Source: Syntrophaceae bacterium UBA2210 (GTDB lineage: Bacteria; Desulfobacterota; Syntrophia; Syntrophales; UBA2210). Taken from it: a stretch of DNA of 7,235 bases. The DNA is taken from positions 444,508 to 451,742 of the forward strand of contig DCUQ01000009.1 in NCBI GenBank assembly GCA_002327865.1, given 5' to 3'. Numbering within the stretch: the first letter of the stretch is position 1; each line of letters begins with the position of its first letter. This document shows, in pieces, positions 5,672 to 7,235 of the stretch. A model generated the notes under the pieces. It was not told where the DNA came from. It was given only the letters and a program-made list of their open reading frames with translations, and ran no database searches. Both the position numbers and the translations under genes were made by a program.

Positions 5672-6850
5672 ATGTCTGAAAGAGTTGGTATGGAAATAGC
5701 CCTTGCCGCCGCAGAAGTAGTCGCGTTGTGCAGGCCTGACGTAATAGCGGCATATCCTATTACTCCGAATACACACATACCGGAACACCTGTCGGATATT
5801 GTTGCGGAAGGACGGCTTGACGCTGATTTCATCTGTGTGGAGTCGGAACATTCCGCCCTGAGCGCCTGTTGTGGCGCGTCCGGTGCCGGCGCTAGGTCTT
5901 TCACGGCAACGAGTTCGCAGGGTCTCTTGTATATGGCTGAGATTGTTCCGATTGTTTCGGCCATGCGTCTCCCGGTTGTCATGATTATTGGTAATCGCGC
6001 CCTGTCCGGTCCTATCAATATATGGAACGATCATAGTGATATCATGTCGCAACGGGATGTCGGCTGGATCTCGATGTTCGCCGCGAACGGGCAGGAAGTT
6101 ATCGACATGACAGTCCAATCCTTTAAGATAGCCGAACACCGGGATGTTATGCTTCCTGTCAATCTGAACCTTGACGGGTTCCAGCTCACCCATGTGGTCG
6201 AACCGATGATGTTTCCAAGCCAGGAAGAAGTCGACGCGTTTCTTCCCGATTACAAACCGTATGCCGCGGTTCACCCCGATAACATAGTTTCCATGGGAAC
6301 GCTCGCCCTTCCCGAGATATTCAACGAAGTTATGAAAGCCAAGGATGAAGCGCTCAAAGAGTCCAAAAAGATCATACTGGAAGTGTGGAAAGAATGGGAA
6401 GAAAAATTCGGACGCAGTTACAAACCGGTGGAATCCTACAGAACGGAGGATGCCGAAGTGTTGCTTCTTGCCATAGGGTCCATGGCAGAGACGGCCGAAG
6501 TCGCCGTTGATCAGCTTCGCGACAGGGGTATGAAGGTTGGACTACTGAAATTGAGACTCTGGAGGCCGTTTCCATTTGATGAAATCAGAGATGCCGTGAA
6601 GGGTGCCAAAGTTGTAGCCGTATTAGACAGAGCGGTTTCCTTCGGTGGCCCGGGAGGTCCCGTGTTTTCGGAGGTAAGATCGGCACTCTATAACGAGCAG
6701 GTGCGTCCCGCCGTTATCAGTGAGATTATAGGCCTTGGCGGCCGGGATGTTCCTGTAGGCGATTTTATCAAGATAGCAGAAAAAGCTGCTGAAGTCGCGA
6801 AGACAGGGACGATGGAAGAATATGAAATCTTTGGAGTGAGGGGATCATGA
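5672..6850 (+). CDS. porA: 2-oxoacid (pyruvate) ferredoxin oxidoreductase, alpha subunit
   Basis: This is the alpha subunit, which supplies the pyrimidine-binding half of the thiamine diphosphate site together with the beta subunit. The 392 residues are typical of PorA in four-subunit enzymes. Visible signatures are PDVIAAYPITPNTHIPE (22-38), VESEHSA (56-62), TSSQGLLYMAE (80-90) and the strongly conserved GNRALSGPINIWNDHSD (107-123). A domain II begins at EVLLLAIGSMAETA (262-275), with VGLLKLRLWRPFP (289-301) and DRAVSFGGPGG (319-329). The ATG at 5672 lies 6 bases after a strong SD within the end of porD. Its stop overlaps the porB start as ATGA at 6847-6850. A 352-residue open frame on the other strand at 5216-6274 is a shadow of this gene. 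Pyruvate is the likely substrate but not proven by sequence. Confidence 0.94.
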   Translation: MSERVGMEIALAAAEVVALCRPDVIAAYPITPNTHIPEHLSDIVAEGRLDADFICVESEHSALSACCGASGAGARSFTATSSQGLLYMAEIVPIVSAMRLPVVMIIGNRALSGPINIWNDHSDIMSQRDVGWISMFAANGQEVIDMTVQSFKIAEHRDVMLPVNLNLDGFQLTHVVEPMMFPSQEEVDAFLPDYKPYAAVHPDNIVSMGTLALPEIFNEVMKAKDEALKESKKIILEVWKEWEEKFGRSYKPVESYRTEDAEVLLLAIGSMAETAEVAVDQLRDRGMKVGLLKLRLWRPFPFDEIRDAVKGAKVVAVLDRAVSFGGPGGPVFSEVRSALYNEQVRPAVISEIIGLGGRDVPVGDFIKIAEKAAEVAKTGTMEEYEIFGVRGS

Positions 6851-7235
6851 ATATAGTAGAGAATTTTGACCTGTATGCCCCACGGCTGGTTGATAAAGAA
6901 GAGCATTTCGGTGCCGGGCACCGCGCGTGCCAGGGGTGTGGAGAGGCCCTCGCTATTCGTCTGATGTGCAAGGCCCTCGGCAAAGACACTGTTATCGTAA
7001 ATGCAACAGGCTGCATGGAGGTCGTATCAGCCATGTATCCCACAACCGCATGGAACCTGCCCTGGATTCACGTGGCGTTTCCGAATTCCGCATCAGTCGG
7101 TGCGGGTGTTGAAGCTGGGCTGAAAGTTCTTCGGCGCAAGGGAAAGATAGCAGACCGTGATGTAAAAACCGTCTGCATCGGCGGGGACGGCGGTACGTTC
7201 GATATCGGTTTGCAGGCTCTTTCCGGCGCCATGGA
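6847..7235 (+). CDS. porB: 2-oxoacid (pyruvate) ferredoxin oxidoreductase, beta subunit (3' truncated by window)
   Basis: This is the start of the beta subunit, which binds thiamine diphosphate and the [4Fe-4S] cluster closest to it. About 129 codons are in the window, of roughly 300 expected. The first cluster ligands are present: Cys28 and Cys31 in HRACQGCGEA and Cys56 in NATGCMEV; the fourth expected cysteine lies beyond the edge. YPTTAWNLPWIHVAFPN (64-80) is a family signature. The thiamine motif starts at GGDGGTFDIG (112-121), but its closing Asn residues are outside. The ATG at 6847 overlaps the porA stop (ATGA) and has the G-rich SD GAGGGG within the last porA codons, so translation is coupled. 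This completes the gamma-delta-alpha-beta order known for four-subunit POR operons. Confidence 0.93.
   Translation, partial: MNIVENFDLYAPRLVDKEEHFGAGHRACQGCGEALAIRLMCKALGKDTVIVNATGCMEVVSAMYPTTAWNLPWIHVAFPNSASVGAGVEAGLKVLRRKGKIADRDVKTVCIGGDGGTFDIGLQALSGAM

Noticed and set aside
5216..6274. 352-residue open frame on the minus strand across porC, porD and porA
   Set aside because: It lies opposite three clear genes, shows no recognisable domain and has odd composition (rich in His, Arg, Tyr and Cys). It is explained as a shadow of codon bias.

Overview
The window reads as a stretch of chromosome from an anaerobic bacterium. It carries an oxygen-sensitive two-subunit class I fumarase and a four-subunit 2-oxoacid:ferredoxin oxidoreductase of the pyruvate type. 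The style of the proteins, and a non-coding element resembling repeats I recall from deltaproteobacterial (Desulfobacterota) genomes, suggest that group. This is an inference from sequence style, not a database match. All convincing genes lie on the + strand.

Layout. (1) Bases 1-78 are the 3' part of a tRNA-Ser(GGA), and 93-193 are a small bacterial SRP RNA (4.5S, ffs). (2) Bases 194-372 are non-coding and hold a roughly 125-bp element with inverted-repeat ends. (3) dnaX, ybaB/ebfC and recR follow at 373-3155, which is the widely conserved DNA replication/repair order; tRNA-Ser, SRP RNA, dnaX, ybaB, recR is also the order in Bacillus subtilis. An unusual 213-bp gap separates ybaB from recR. 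(4) The alpha and beta subunits of a [4Fe-4S] fumarase (3165-4585) follow recR after only 9 bases, so they probably share its transcript. (5) An AT-rich 213-bp intergenic region (4586-4798) carries a near-consensus sigma70 promoter, nested inverted repeats around it and a tandem repeat upstream. (6) Bases 4799-7235 hold porC, porD, porA and the start of porB, in gamma-delta-alpha-beta order; porB runs off the window.

How the genes work together. The first block supplies protein targeting (SRP RNA), the replicative clamp loader (DnaX) and recombinational repair (RecR, probably YbaB). The second supplies central anaerobic carbon metabolism: fumarate/malate interconversion and pyruvate/acetyl-CoA interconversion with ferredoxin.

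I do not see a wholly new system. All genes belong to well-known families and appear intact. The most interesting material is non-coding: the dyads around the por promoter, the 11-bp-period tandem repeat upstream of it, the repeat-like element before dnaX, and an A8 slippery heptamer in dnaX.
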